DNA of 39,327 nt from CAURNT01 sp963526495 (GTDB lineage: Bacteria > Fusobacteriota > Fusobacteriia > Fusobacteriales > Leptotrichiaceae): assembly GCA_963526495.1 (NCBI GenBank), contig CAURNT010000009.1, positions 1 to 39,327 on the forward strand, read 5' to 3'. The notes under the pieces are model-generated. The model was not told where the DNA came from, did no database searches, and saw nothing but the letters and a program-made list of their open reading frames with translations. This document shows positions 21,354-30,109 of this stretch, piece by piece. Numbering within the stretch: position 1 is the first letter of the stretch; each line of letters starts with the position of its first letter. A program made the translations under genes and the position numbers.

Positions 21354-21682
21354 TGAAAATGGATTATGAATTAAAAGGAGACCATTTAATAGTAGGTAAA
21401 AAAGAGCTTGTAACAGTAACTATTGAAGTTGATAACCCATCAGAGCAAATTAAAAGGGGAGCTATCATAAGTGAAAATGGAGCTATAATTGCAGATGGAG
21501 CAGAAGTGTTTGGGGTAGTAGCCGAAACTCCTGTAAATAGAACAGGAAAAGTGAGATTTGCAGTATATGTGGAAGGTGATTTTAATATAGAAGAAGTAAG
21601 TTATGGAAGTGTTTCAAAAGATAAAATTATAAAATCATGTAAAAAAACAAATATATATTTAAGAACTTTAGGAGGTAAATAA
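21353..21682 (+). CDS. Head decoration protein (lambda gpD-like)
   Basis: A 109-residue capsid-stabilising protein, nearly the length of lambda gpD. The family pattern is seen in RGAIISENGAIIADGAEVFGVVAE and the beta-rich VRFAVYVEGDFN. It would trimerise on the expanded head surface. It overlaps the protease gene stop by one base and is followed at once by the major capsid gene, the usual D-E order. Confidence 0.9.
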   Translation: MKMDYELKGDHLIVGKKELVTVTIEVDNPSEQIKRGAIISENGAIIADGAEVFGVVAETPVNRTGKVRFAVYVEGDFNIEEVSYGSVSKDKIIKSCKKTNIYLRTLGGK

Positions 21683-22711
21683 ATGAAATTAGATTTAACA
21701 TTAAGAGCATTGTTTTTAGTAGTAAACCAAATGCCTAAACCAAGAACTTTTTTATATGATACTTTCTTTAATGATAGAGAAACAACAGATAAAGAAGAAG
21801 TATTAATTGAATTTAAAAATGGTAGAAGATTTGTGGCACCATTTGTAAGTAGATATATAGATGGACAAGAAATGCCTAAAGAGAAATTCACAGGAAGATT
21901 ATTTAAGACTGTTAAAATTGCACCTAAGAAGACTTTTAGTGCAAATGAATTAACATTTGAAAGAATGGCAGGAGAAAATCCTTTCGCAACAGATCCTGAA
22001 ATGAAAAAGGCAAAAGCTATTGCAGAAACTTTATCAGAACAAACTGAACAAATATCAAGAACTAGAGAAATGATGGCAGCAGAAGTATTATATAACTTGA
22101 CATTAACTGTGAAAGGTGAAGGAATATCAGATAAGATAGAATATTTTGATAAGCAAGAAAAAGAACATATAACAAATGTTGCTGTGGCTTGGGATCAAAA
22201 AAATTCAGACCCTATAAAAGATATAAATACATTATTGAGAAAAATAACTGAAGAAGGAGGTACTAGACCAAGTGCTATAATTTTAGATCCTAAAGCATCT
22301 GATTTATTCCAAAATAATGATAAAGTAAAAGAAATAATGAATTTAAGAAACTTCTATGTAGGACAAGTTAAACCTGAAACTGAAAATGTTGAAGGTGTAA
22401 TATATATTGGAACATTATCTTCTTTAGGATTAGATATATATGAATATCAAGAATATTATGATTATGTTGATGTTGATGGGCTTACAAAAACTAAATCACT
22501 TGTTCCTGAATATACAGCATTATTAGTGCCTAAAGGTAATAAAGTTAAGTTTGGTGCAGAAAGTACTATAAAAGATGGATTGTTAGAAGGAGAATTAATA
22601 CCTAGAATATTTGAAGATGAAAAGAATGATACTGTTGAAATTAGAACAATATCTAAGCCAGTGTTAATTCCGATTAACACTAAATCAATAAAAGTACTTA
22701 AAGTAAAATAG
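21683..22711 (+). CDS. Major capsid protein (lambda gpE family)
   Basis: A 342-residue coat protein, practically the size of lambda gpE. Recognisable features: TFLYDTFFNDRETTDKEEV at the N-arm, GRRFVAPFVSRYIDGQ, the FSANELTFERMAGENPF region, and a TRPSAIILDPKASDLFQNN loop. No HK97-type propeptide motif is obvious. It follows the decoration gene directly and is preceded by GGAGGTAAATAA. Confidence 0.94.
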   Translation: MKLDLTLRALFLVVNQMPKPRTFLYDTFFNDRETTDKEEVLIEFKNGRRFVAPFVSRYIDGQEMPKEKFTGRLFKTVKIAPKKTFSANELTFERMAGENPFATDPEMKKAKAIAETLSEQTEQISRTREMMAAEVLYNLTLTVKGEGISDKIEYFDKQEKEHITNVAVAWDQKNSDPIKDINTLLRKITEEGGTRPSAIILDPKASDLFQNNDKVKEIMNLRNFYVGQVKPETENVEGVIYIGTLSSLGLDIYEYQEYYDYVDVDGLTKTKSLVPEYTALLVPKGNKVKFGAESTIKDGLLEGELIPRIFEDEKNDTVEIRTISKPVLIPINTKSIKVLKVK

Positions 22712-22721
22712 GTGATAATTT

Positions 22722-22985
22722 ATGAAATATAGAGTATTACAGAGCTTAATATATTTAGGCGATATATATAATATTAATGAACAAATAGAGATACTTGAAT
22801 CAGATATATCAAAGGAATGTATTGATAAAGGATTAATTGAAGAATTAGATGTTGAACCAGAAATTTTAAAACATGTAGAAAAATCGGAAATTGAAGAAAG
22901 TAAGTCAGTAGAAAATGAAGTTATAGAACCTACTGAATCTATGGAAGAAGAACCTAAAGAATCAAAAAAAGATAAGGTTCAATAA
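22722..22985 (+). CDS. Small acidic head-module protein, 87 aa
   Basis: The N-terminal 45 residues form a small beta-rich unit (MKYRVLQSLIYLGDIYNINE, then IDKGLIEEL) often seen in short proteins after the coat gene in phage head clusters. The last 40 residues are a low-complexity acidic tail rich in Glu and Ser. Role in head-tail connection is likely from position only. Confidence 0.6.
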   Translation: MKYRVLQSLIYLGDIYNINEQIEILESDISKECIDKGLIEELDVEPEILKHVEKSEIEESKSVENEVIEPTESMEEEPKESKKDKVQ

Positions 22986-22987
22986 TT

Positions 22988-23314
22988 ATGAATTTTAAAG
23001 ATCAAGTTGCATTAGATAATGACAAAGTATTTTTAAATTTAGAAGAATTTACTACTGAACATAATCTCAATGGTCGTGTGATTAAATGTGTTGTTGATGA
23101 AGAAAAATTTCAAAACAAGATACTTAAAAGGGAAAGTAATTTAGAAGGTGTATATAAGAAAGGAGTCACAATATTTGTTAGCGATTCCTTTTTAAAATAT
23201 ACACCTCACCCTAATGAACTTTTTAAACTAGATGATGAAAATTATACAGTATTATCTTCTAAATATGATATGGGAATACATGAAATAGATTTAGTTATTT
23301 ATGAGGAAGTTTAA
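22988..23314 (+). CDS. Head-tail joining protein (lambda FII/Gifsy-type)
   Basis: A 108-residue protein with a predicted beta-barrel (KGVTIFVSDSFLKYTPHPNELFKLDDENYTVL) that matches the FII-like/Gifsy head closure family. It would cap the filled head and provide the tail-docking surface. It begins two bases after the upstream gene. Identification is from pattern, size and position. Confidence 0.75.
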   Translation: MNFKDQVALDNDKVFLNLEEFTTEHNLNGRVIKCVVDEEKFQNKILKRESNLEGVYKKGVTIFVSDSFLKYTPHPNELFKLDDENYTVLSSKYDMGIHEIDLVIYEEV

Positions 23315-23316
23315 TT

Positions 23317-23859
23317 ATGTTTACTGTAGATGTAAAAGGTTTAGATAAAATAAATATAACTTTAGAAAACTATTATAATAATTTACCTAAAGCTACAGCA
23401 CATGCTTTAAATAGAACTTTAGCTATGGTTAAGACTCAACAAACTAAAATGGCTCGTGATAAATATCAAGTTAAGAGAACTGCAGTTTTTAAGAATAATA
23501 ATATTATTAAAGCGAGTAGTTCTAATTTGGAAGGTAAATTGATTAGTAAGGGTAGTGGATTAGGTTTAGATAATTTTAAATTAAATCCTTCAAGAAGATT
23601 GAAAAATAAAAAAGAAGTAACTGTTGTTGTAAAAAATAACGTGAGAAAAAGAATACAAGGAGCATTTATTGCATATAATGAAGGTAAACTTGGTGCTTTT
23701 GTTAGAAAAGGTAGTTCTAATTATCCTATTAAGAGATTAGTAGGACCTTCAGCACCACAGATGTTGGGAGAGGAAAATATATTAGAATACTTACAAGGAT
23801 ATGCACAAGATAAATTTAAAGAGAGATTAACTCACGAGTTAAGTAGGTTGATAAAATGA
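23317..23859 (+). CDS. Minor tail protein Z-like
   Basis: A 180-residue basic protein of the minor tail protein Z family. The N-terminal LPKATAHALNRTLAMVKTQQTKMARDKY and the later IQGAFIAYNEGKLGAFVRKG are characteristic. In lambda, Z acts at tail completion and DNA ejection; here it lies between a lambda-like head and a P2-like tail. Its stop overlaps the following gene by four bases. Confidence 0.85.
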   Translation: MFTVDVKGLDKINITLENYYNNLPKATAHALNRTLAMVKTQQTKMARDKYQVKRTAVFKNNNIIKASSSNLEGKLISKGSGLGLDNFKLNPSRRLKNKKEVTVVVKNNVRKRIQGAFIAYNEGKLGAFVRKGSSNYPIKRLVGPSAPQMLGEENILEYLQGYAQDKFKERLTHELSRLIK

Positions 23860-24317
23860 TTATTGATGTAGAAAAACAAGTTTATGATTTTTTAGTAAAA
23901 ATTATGGAAGGTAAAGGTTTTAATATATACAGAGGGTTTTTACCAACAAATGATTTTAAAGATAGAGAATCAGGAAAGAAAACTAATGATTATTTTCCTT
24001 TTGTGATTTTAAGAGTGATAAAAGGGAATCAAAATATAGTGTCTAATTTATGTAATATAGATTTTGAACTTTGGATAGGAACCAAGGAGGATAAAGAGGA
24101 AGATTATTTAAAAAATTTATCAATAGGCGAATATGTGAGAGAAAAGTTATTAGATAAAACATATGAAGAAAACAGCTTTACTGTTAATTTGAATGAGGAT
24201 TACGGTGTTGAATTTGTGAGTGACACTGCTAATCCTTATTTTTATTCTAAAGTCTATTTTACAGTATATGGAGAACCCATAGAACAAAATATCTTGAATA
24301 TTGAAGAATATTTATAA
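23856..24317 (+). CDS. Tail terminator/completion protein (U-like)
   Basis: A 153-residue protein in the position and size range of tail-terminator proteins, which cap the tail tube and join it to the head. The predicted mixed alpha/beta core (FPFVILRVIKGNQNI, CNIDFELWIGTKED, YSKVYFTVYGEP) fits that fold. There is no diagnostic motif, so the call rests on order and shape. Confidence 0.65.
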   Translation: MIIDVEKQVYDFLVKIMEGKGFNIYRGFLPTNDFKDRESGKKTNDYFPFVILRVIKGNQNIVSNLCNIDFELWIGTKEDKEEDYLKNLSIGEYVREKLLDKTYEENSFTVNLNEDYGVEFVSDTANPYFYSKVYFTVYGEPIEQNILNIEEYL

Positions 24318-24332
24318 TTGAAAGGTGGAAAA

Positions 24333-24563
24333 ATGGATAAAAAATATATTTATTTAGGAAATAAACTAAATTTACCTGAATTTAATTTTAATAAAGGAAG
24401 TATATATTTTGGAGATAAAATAGAAGAATTAAAAGAAAAATATCCTTTATTAAATAGATTATTAATTAGTGTAGATGAGCTAAATACACAAATGGTTAAT
24501 GAAATTATATTTTCTAAAATAACAGAAGAATTAATAGAACAAATAGAAGGAAGTGATAAATAA
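24333..24563 (+). CDS. Small pre-sheath protein, 76 aa
   Basis: A short protein (KYIYLGNKLNLPEFNFNKGSIYFGDK at its start, then helical) directly before the sheath gene and overlapping its start by one base. In Mu- and P2-related tails a small gene commonly precedes the sheath, but no family motif is certain here. The ATG after AAAGGTGG is chosen over an in-frame TTG 15 bases earlier. Confidence 0.6.
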   Translation: MDKKYIYLGNKLNLPEFNFNKGSIYFGDKIEELKEKYPLLNRLLISVDELNTQMVNEIIFSKITEELIEQIEGSDK

Positions 24564-25999
24564 TGGCATATAAGCACGGTACATATCAAAATGAAACAGC
24601 TTCAGATATTTCATTACCTATAGAATCTTCTTATGGTTATTTTATAGTTGGGACAGCACCATTAAATAAAATTAAAGAATCAAAAAGAAAGATAAATGAA
24701 GTTGTAAGAATTGGTACATATAAAGAAGCATTAGAATATTTTGGAGATACTTATGATTTAGATTTTTCTATCTCACAAGCTATAAAAGTATTCTTTGAAC
24801 TGTATTCAGTAGCTCCTATTTATGTAGTAAACTTAGTAGATCCTGCTACTCATAAAAAAACAGGAACTCCATTAAATAATGTAAGTGTTGTTAATGGAAA
24901 AGTGTTAATACCTAATCATAAAGTTATTCCTGAAACTGTAATAGTTAGAAATGGGTCAACACCTATAGTGGATAAAACATTTGTATGGACTGAAGAAGGA
25001 CTAGAAATATACTTTACATCAAGTTCTGCAACATCAGTAAATATAGAATATGATGAAATAGATTTAAGTATGATTACAAAATCTATGGCGATCGGTGGAT
25101 ATAACACTAATACAATGAAAAGAACAGGTCTTGAATTATTAGATGAAGTATTTTTAAAATATTCAGAATTACCTGCATTTATTGATGTTCCTGATTTCTC
25201 ACATGAAAGTGATGTTGCAGCAGTTCTTGCTACAAAAGCTAAAAATTTAAATGGTAATATGTTTGAAACTATGGCTTTAATAAATGCACCTATAGGTAAG
25301 AAATATGATGATATTGCTAAATGGAAAGATGATAATAACATTAATAGTGAAGACCAGTTAGTATTTTATGGTAAATTAACACTATCTAAGAAAATATATT
25401 ATCAATCTATACATTATGCAGCTTTATCATTAAGGGTAGATATTGATAATGATGGTGTTCCTTGCCAGAGTGCATCAAACTATAATTATAAATGTGATGG
25501 TTTGGTTTGGAAAAATTCTAATGACAAATTAGAAGAAATTATACTAGATAAAGAACAACAGGCAAACTTTTTAAATAAAAATGGTGTAATCACTGCAATA
25601 AATTTTAAAGGTTGGAGATGTTGGGGAAGTGAAACGGCAAAAAATCCAATGGCTATAGATCCTAAAGATAAGTATTCATATATAAGAAGAATGTTTAAAT
25701 ATATAGGAAATGAATTAGTATTAACTTACTTTAATAAAGTTGATCAACCGTTCACAAAGAAACTTGCAGAAACTATAACGAAATCAATGAACATTAGATT
25801 AAATTCATTAGTTCCTAGTAAATTATTAGCAGCAAAAGCTGAATTAAGTAAAGAAGATAATAATTTAATTAGTGTAATCAATGGTGATATTACATGGATA
25901 ATTAGTTTAGGTGTTACGCCTGCATTAAAATCTTTAACATTTAAAAAGAAATATGATGTTGATGCTTTAAATGAATTTTCAAAGAGATTAGGAGAGTGA
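24563..25999 (+). CDS. Contractile tail sheath protein (P2 FI-like)
   Basis: A 478-residue sheath protein; its presence shows the tail is contractile (myovirus). The N-terminus YGYFIVGTAPLNK and the C-terminal SYIRRMFKYIGNELVLTYFNK to LAAKAELSKEDNNL are typical of the P2 FI/gpFI group. A middle insertion of beta-rich sequence (about 95-165) makes it longer than P2 FI. The tube gene follows at once. Confidence 0.93.
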   Translation: MAYKHGTYQNETASDISLPIESSYGYFIVGTAPLNKIKESKRKINEVVRIGTYKEALEYFGDTYDLDFSISQAIKVFFELYSVAPIYVVNLVDPATHKKTGTPLNNVSVVNGKVLIPNHKVIPETVIVRNGSTPIVDKTFVWTEEGLEIYFTSSSATSVNIEYDEIDLSMITKSMAIGGYNTNTMKRTGLELLDEVFLKYSELPAFIDVPDFSHESDVAAVLATKAKNLNGNMFETMALINAPIGKKYDDIAKWKDDNNINSEDQLVFYGKLTLSKKIYYQSIHYAALSLRVDIDNDGVPCQSASNYNYKCDGLVWKNSNDKLEEIILDKEQQANFLNKNGVITAINFKGWRCWGSETAKNPMAIDPKDKYSYIRRMFKYIGNELVLTYFNKVDQPFTKKLAETITKSMNIRLNSLVPSKLLAAKAELSKEDNNLISVINGDITWIISLGVTPALKSLTFKKKYDVDALNEFSKRLGE

Positions 26000-26004
26000 T
26001 ATAG

Positions 26005-26535
26005 ATGTCAAATAGAAATAGTATACCAGTAGCTATGAACCAAGTTGAAATATATATTAATGGTTCTAATAGTTTAGCAGGAATAGGAGAAGTTGAATTA
26101 CCTAACGTTGAGAGTTCTACAGTGACTACTGAACAGTTAGGGATGAACTCAGAATATGAAGCACCATTATTAGGGCACTTTAAAAAATTAGAAGCTAAAA
26201 TTAAAATGGATTGTGTAGATAGTTCATTATTATCATTTAATAATAACGAACCTATACAAATTGAATGTAAAGGAACTATACAATCTATTTCAAAACAAAC
26301 ACATGGATCTAAGATAGAGCCACTTGATGTTACATTAAAAGGTTTAATTAAGAAATTTGATGGACCAAAATTAAAAAATGGCTCTAAACTTGAATCAAGT
26401 TTTGATTTGTCAGTAAGTTATTATTCATTAAACATAGCTGGTAAAAATGTTGTTGAAATAGATGTACTTAATAATATTAGTAATATCAATGGTACGACTA
26501 ATGATAAGATTAGAGAATTTTTAGGATTAATATAA
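26005..26535 (+). CDS. Tail tube protein (P2 FII-like)
   Basis: A 176-residue tube protein, close in size to P2 FII. The pattern is clear: VAMNQVEIYINGSNSLAGIGEVELPNV in segments, then YEAPLLGHFKKLEAKIKMDCVD and a C-terminal beta-strand region. It forms the inner tube inside the sheath. AGGAGAGTGATATAG precedes the start. Confidence 0.92.
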   Translation: MSNRNSIPVAMNQVEIYINGSNSLAGIGEVELPNVESSTVTTEQLGMNSEYEAPLLGHFKKLEAKIKMDCVDSSLLSFNNNEPIQIECKGTIQSISKQTHGSKIEPLDVTLKGLIKKFDGPKLKNGSKLESSFDLSVSYYSLNIAGKNVVEIDVLNNISNINGTTNDKIREFLGLI

Positions 26536-26553
26536 AATATTTAGGAGGAAAAA

Positions 26554-26853
26554 ATGAAAATAGTATTAGGAAAAGAATATAAATTTGGTGAAAAGGTTGT
26601 AAAGGAATTAGATTTAGATTTTGATACATTAACTGGTTTAGATTTAATTAATTTAGAAAAAGAATATAAAGTTAGAAATAAAGAAAGTATAGTAAAAGAA
26701 TTAGAAGATGGTTGGGCATTAACAGTTGCTGCATTTTTAGCAGGGCTAAAATATAATGATTTAACTACATTATCTGCACCTGATTTTTTAAAAGTGGTAG
26801 GTAAAACTAAAGCTTTTTTAAATCAAGGTTGGGCAAACCAAGACGAGAAATAA
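26554..26853 (+). CDS. Tail assembly chaperone, short form (P2 E-like)
   Basis: A 99-residue acidic protein (LDLDFDTLTGLDLINLEKEY, then DGWALTVAAFLAGLKYNDL) in the position of P2 gpE. Such proteins coat the tape measure during tail assembly. Two T-TTT-TTA slippery heptamers occur near the 3' end; the second leads to a longer fusion product. AGGAGG precedes the ATG. Confidence 0.85.
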   Translation: MKIVLGKEYKFGEKVVKELDLDFDTLTGLDLINLEKEYKVRNKESIVKELEDGWALTVAAFLAGLKYNDLTTLSAPDFLKVVGKTKAFLNQGWANQDEK

Positions 26854-27062
26854 ATAATAGAATAGAATGTGTAATAGTAATTTTGGATTTAATAACAGAT
26901 TTATTATGGGTTATGAATAATAAACGATTAGGGCTTAATATGAGCTACAATGATTTGATGTGTTGTAGCTTGTATGAGCTTGATTATTGGAATATTAGAG
27001 CAGAAGAATTGCTAGCAAAAATTAATGAAGAAAATAGTGAAATTGAAAATATGATGAATTAA
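26554..27062 (+). CDS. Tail assembly chaperone, frameshifted long form (P2 E+E'-like)
   Basis: A -1 ribosomal shift at 26814-26820 joins the first 89 codons of the chaperone to an 80-codon downstream frame, giving about 169 residues (continuation starting KSRLGKPRREINNRIECV). The downstream frame has coding-like content (LDLITDLLWVMNNKRLG) but lacks its own ribosome site; its first possible start is a TTG inside the overlap. P2 and many other phages make E/E' or G/GT the same way, so the mechanism is well supported by analogy. Confidence 0.8.
26814..26820 (+). promoter_or_regulatory. Programmed -1 frameshift site T-TTT-TTA
   Basis: Read in frame as GCT TTT TTA, this is a canonical X-XXY-YYZ slippery heptamer. 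The -1 frame is open from here to 27062. An identical heptamer 30 bases earlier (26784-26790) leads only to a TAA at 26802-26804, so this second site is the only productive one. Confidence 0.8.
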
Positions 27063-27088
27063 AAAAAGTAATCTATAAAAGATTACTT
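27061..27088 (-). terminator. Terminator of the minus-strand moron
   Basis: Read on the minus strand: AAGTAATCT, loop, AGATTACTT followed by a seven-T run; a perfect 9-bp stem. On the plus strand no T tract follows, so late transcription would not stop here. Confidence 0.85.
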
Positions 27089-27382
27089 ACGAAATAACCA
27101 ATATAAGAAAAGAAATTTATAAATCCAAGGATCTTTGTCTTTTTTTTCTTCATGGATTTCATGTTTATTTTTTGTAATAAATTCTAATTCTGTTTTATAT
27201 GCACTAATCCACATACATACATACAAAAATAGTCCTCCAAAAATTTTTGATACGAGAGAATTTCCAAAAAAATTGCACCAAATAGCTGATATAAATATGT
27301 ATGTTAATGGGTTAACTATTATTCCTGCTAAGACTAAAAGAGAGATTGATATAATATTTTTATTATCCAATTTATTATTCAT
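27083..27382 (-). CDS. Moron: two-helix membrane protein, 99 aa
   Basis: A minus-strand gene placed between the tail chaperone and tape-measure genes of the plus-strand late operon. It has two membrane helices (about 11-34 and 44-62), then a charged loop (HEIHEEKKDKDPW) and an aromatic C-terminus (YKFLFLYWLFRK). It has its own near-consensus promoter, an AGGCGGTG ribosome site six bases before ATG, and a dedicated terminator, the classic layout of a lysogen-expressed moron. No family is recognised; superinfection exclusion or host-surface change is only a guess. Confidence 0.78.
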   Translation of the reverse strand: MNNKLDNKNIISISLLVLAGIIVNPLTYIFISAIWCNFFGNSLVSKIFGGLFLYVCMWISAYKTELEFITKNKHEIHEEKKDKDPWIYKFLFLYWLFRK

Positions 27383-27407
27383 AATAACACCGCCTATTTT
27401 TTATATT

Positions 27408-27436
27408 ATTATACCACTATAAATTATTGAAAGCAA
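27408..27436 (-). promoter_or_regulatory. Promoter of the minus-strand moron
   Basis: Read on the minus strand: TTGCTT, 17-base spacer, TATAAT. The start would lie about 20 bases before the AGGCGGTG ribosome site. It sits in the short gap before the tape-measure gene and fires against late transcription, consistent with expression from a quiescent prophage. Confidence 0.8.
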
Positions 27437-27454
27437 GGAAAGGAGGAGAACTTT

Positions 27455-30109
27455 ATGAAAAATATGATTTTAGGAATAACCTTAACAGCTACAACTTTAG
27501 GTGCTATTCAAGGTATGATTTCAGCTTCTAAAGAATTGAAAAATTTGCAGAATAATACACAAGAATTGTCTAAAGAATTTTTAGAATTATCAAAAAAACA
27601 AGAAAAACTTAAAAATATTGATGAAGTTAGAAAAAAGTATGTTGATATATCTAAAGAATATATAAATGCAAATAAAAGATTAAGAGAATTAAAAGAAGCA
27701 TATAATAGAACAGGAAAAAGTAATAAAGAACTTTCAAATATAATAAAACAACAAGAGAAAGAAGTACAAAAATTAAATAAAGTAAAGCTAAAGCAAAAAG
27801 AAATTTTTGAAAAAACTAAAAAAAGTATTGAATTAGAAAGTGGTAGTTTAAAGAAGTATAAAGAAGAAGTTAGTAGTTTAGAAAAAAAAATAAATAAAGC
27901 AAATGAAACTTCAAGAATAAGACGTTTATATTCAGAGAGAGCTAATAATTTTAAGGATAAAGCTTCTAAAAATTTTGCAAGTGCTGCTAAACTTGCAAGT
28001 GTAGCTTATTTACCAGTTAAAACAATGATGGATATTGAAGAAGCTCAAGCCGATTTAAAGAAAATAGTTACATTTGAAACAAAAGAACTAGAAAAACAAT
28101 TTAATTCTGAAATTAAAAATATTTCTCTAGTTTCTCCTTTATCACAAGTTGAATTGTATGAAATAGCAGGTTCAGGAGCTCAAGCTGGTATAGCTAGAGA
28201 AGAATTAATTCAATATACGAAAGATGCTCAAAGGATTAAAGTTGCATTCGATCTAAGTACAGAATCAGCAGGAGAATTTTTAGCAAAAACAAGGTCGCAA
28301 TTAGGACTGAATCAAAAACAAGTTATGGAATATGCTGATACAATAAATTATTTAAGTGATAATACAGCTTCTAAGGCATCTGAACTAGTAGATATATCTC
28401 AAAGAGTAGCAAACCTTGGAGGAATGGCTGGGGTTTCAAAAGAAGCAGTTTTAGGATTTGGTGCAACACTTGTATCAGTTGGTCAAACATCTGAACAAGC
28501 ATCTACAGGACTTAAAAATCTATATAGTGATTTAATGGCTGGTCATGCAGCAACAAAAGCACAAAGAATTGCTTTTGAACTTTTAGGATTAGATGCTGTT
28601 AATATATCAAAAAGAATGACTGAAGATGGAGAGGGAACGATTCTAAAAGTATTAACCAGAATAAAACAACTTCCTAAAGAATTACAAGCATCTACAGTAA
28701 AACGAATATTCGGACAAGAAGCATTAACAAGTATAACTAATATGGTTGAAAATTTAGATTTATTGAGTAATAATTTAGAATTAGCTAAAAACAAATCAAA
28801 ACAATTTGGGTCAGTAGATAAAGAGTTTCAAAATAGAATAAATACTTTATCTAGCCAATTTAAAATGTTGTATAATAGTTTCATAAATATGATAGTACCA
28901 CTTGCAGAAGCATTAAGACCTGTTTTAGAAAGTTTGATGAACACTTTAAAACCAATAATAGATACTATTTCTAAATTTATAAAGAAACATCCTCAAATCA
29001 CAAGCCTTTTAGTTTCTTTGTATGCTGGAACTATAGCTTTTAAAGTAGGTATGGGCATTTATGATGGTTTTGCTTTTTCAATTTATAAATTAATTTTATT
29101 ATTTCTCAAATTAGCTGATTCATTTACTTTGATAGGTGATTTAGCTAAAATTGGAATATTAAAAGTAGGTAAAGCGTTCAAATGGATGGGTGCTATAGCT
29201 AAAATTGGAATATTAAAAGTAGGTAAATCCTTTAAGTGGATGGGATCTATAGCAAAAAGTGGGATATTGAAAATAGCAAGTGGATTAAAAATGTTATGGG
29301 GATTTATGATGGCAAATCCTATAGTTCTTATAATAGCAGGAATTGTAGCTGTTGTAGTTATTTTAGTAGTTTTATATAAAAAATGTAAGTGGTTTAGAAA
29401 TGGTGTAAATAAAATGTGGGCTGTTATTAAAAAAAGTGGAATAGCTGCTTGGAAATATATAAAAATATACTTTAGTTATGTTGTGGGGACTATGAAAATA
29501 ATATTTACAACTATGGTTAATCATTTTAAATCAGTATTTAAAGTATTTTATTATTTCTTTACTGGTCAATGGAGAAAAATACCTGGAGAATTAAAGAATA
29601 TCTGGAATAATGCGGTAAGTGGAGTAAAAGCATTCGTAGAATTAATAAAGAATACTTTTGGAGGTTTCTTCAGTTGGTTTGGTGAGAAATGGGAAGGTCT
29701 AAAAAATGGGATTAAAAGTCTAGGTTCAAAACTTAATCCATTTAACTGGGGTAAAAACTATACAGGTACTAATTACTGGCAAGGTGGTCTTACAACTGTT
29801 GCAGAACGTGGTGCAGAACTAATTAAAGCACCAGGAATGACACCTCTTTTAGCACAAGGAGAAATGTTATTAAATTTACCTAAAGGAACATCTATTTTAA
29901 ATAATTCTCAGACTAGAAGTTCTTTTGCAAATAAAGCTAATAGTTTAAATAATAAATTGTTAAGTTCTAATCGAACTTCTGGAATTAGCATAGGTGGAGA
30001 TAGTATTACTATTAATGTTAGTGGAGAAAATCCAAGAGGTATAGCTAAAGAAATAGAAAGAGTATTAAGAGAAAGAGATAATAGAAAATTAAGGGTAGGT
30101 ATTGTGTAA
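27455..30109 (+). CDS. Tail tape-measure protein
   Basis: An 884-residue tape measure, whose length sets tail length. Residues about 18-165 are a long coiled coil. About 185-420 is the TP901-type core domain (MMDIEEAQADLKKIVTFETKELEK, LSPLSQVELYEIAGSGAQAGI, SQRVANLGGMAGVS). Hydrophobic segments lie at about 510-545 and 620-650. Residues 562-606 contain tandem 18-residue repeats. The C-terminus carries TVAERGAELIKAPGMTPLLAQGEMLLNLPKG. AAAGGAGGAG precedes the start, and the stop overlaps the LysM gene. Confidence 0.95.
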   Translation: MKNMILGITLTATTLGAIQGMISASKELKNLQNNTQELSKEFLELSKKQEKLKNIDEVRKKYVDISKEYINANKRLRELKEAYNRTGKSNKELSNIIKQQEKEVQKLNKVKLKQKEIFEKTKKSIELESGSLKKYKEEVSSLEKKINKANETSRIRRLYSERANNFKDKASKNFASAAKLASVAYLPVKTMMDIEEAQADLKKIVTFETKELEKQFNSEIKNISLVSPLSQVELYEIAGSGAQAGIAREELIQYTKDAQRIKVAFDLSTESAGEFLAKTRSQLGLNQKQVMEYADTINYLSDNTASKASELVDISQRVANLGGMAGVSKEAVLGFGATLVSVGQTSEQASTGLKNLYSDLMAGHAATKAQRIAFELLGLDAVNISKRMTEDGEGTILKVLTRIKQLPKELQASTVKRIFGQEALTSITNMVENLDLLSNNLELAKNKSKQFGSVDKEFQNRINTLSSQFKMLYNSFINMIVPLAEALRPVLESLMNTLKPIIDTISKFIKKHPQITSLLVSLYAGTIAFKVGMGIYDGFAFSIYKLILLFLKLADSFTLIGDLAKIGILKVGKAFKWMGAIAKIGILKVGKSFKWMGSIAKSGILKIASGLKMLWGFMMANPIVLIIAGIVAVVVILVVLYKKCKWFRNGVNKMWAVIKKSGIAAWKYIKIYFSYVVGTMKIIFTTMVNHFKSVFKVFYYFFTGQWRKIPGELKNIWNNAVSGVKAFVELIKNTFGGFFSWFGEKWEGLKNGIKSLGSKLNPFNWGKNYTGTNYWQGGLTTVAERGAELIKAPGMTPLLAQGEMLLNLPKGTSILNNSQTRSSFANKANSLNNKLLSSNRTSGISIGGDSITINVSGENPRGIAKEIERVLRERDNRKLRVGIV
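29142..29270 (+). repeat. 54-bp tandem repeat inside the tape-measure gene
   Basis: Two full units and one partial unit (starting at 29142, 29196 and 29250) encode an 18-residue motif of the form I-G-I-L-K-V-G-K-x-F-K-W-M-G-x-I-A-K. The first two are nearly identical at DNA level, implying recent duplication; the third has diverged. Confidence 0.85.

Noticed and set aside
24916..25341. Minus-strand 141-codon frame opposite the sheath gene
   Set aside because: Antisense shadow of a confidently identified structural gene with no ribosome site.
27135..27422. Plus-strand 95-codon frame over the moron
   Set aside because: It is the shadow of the minus-strand membrane gene, which has promoter, ribosome site and terminator.
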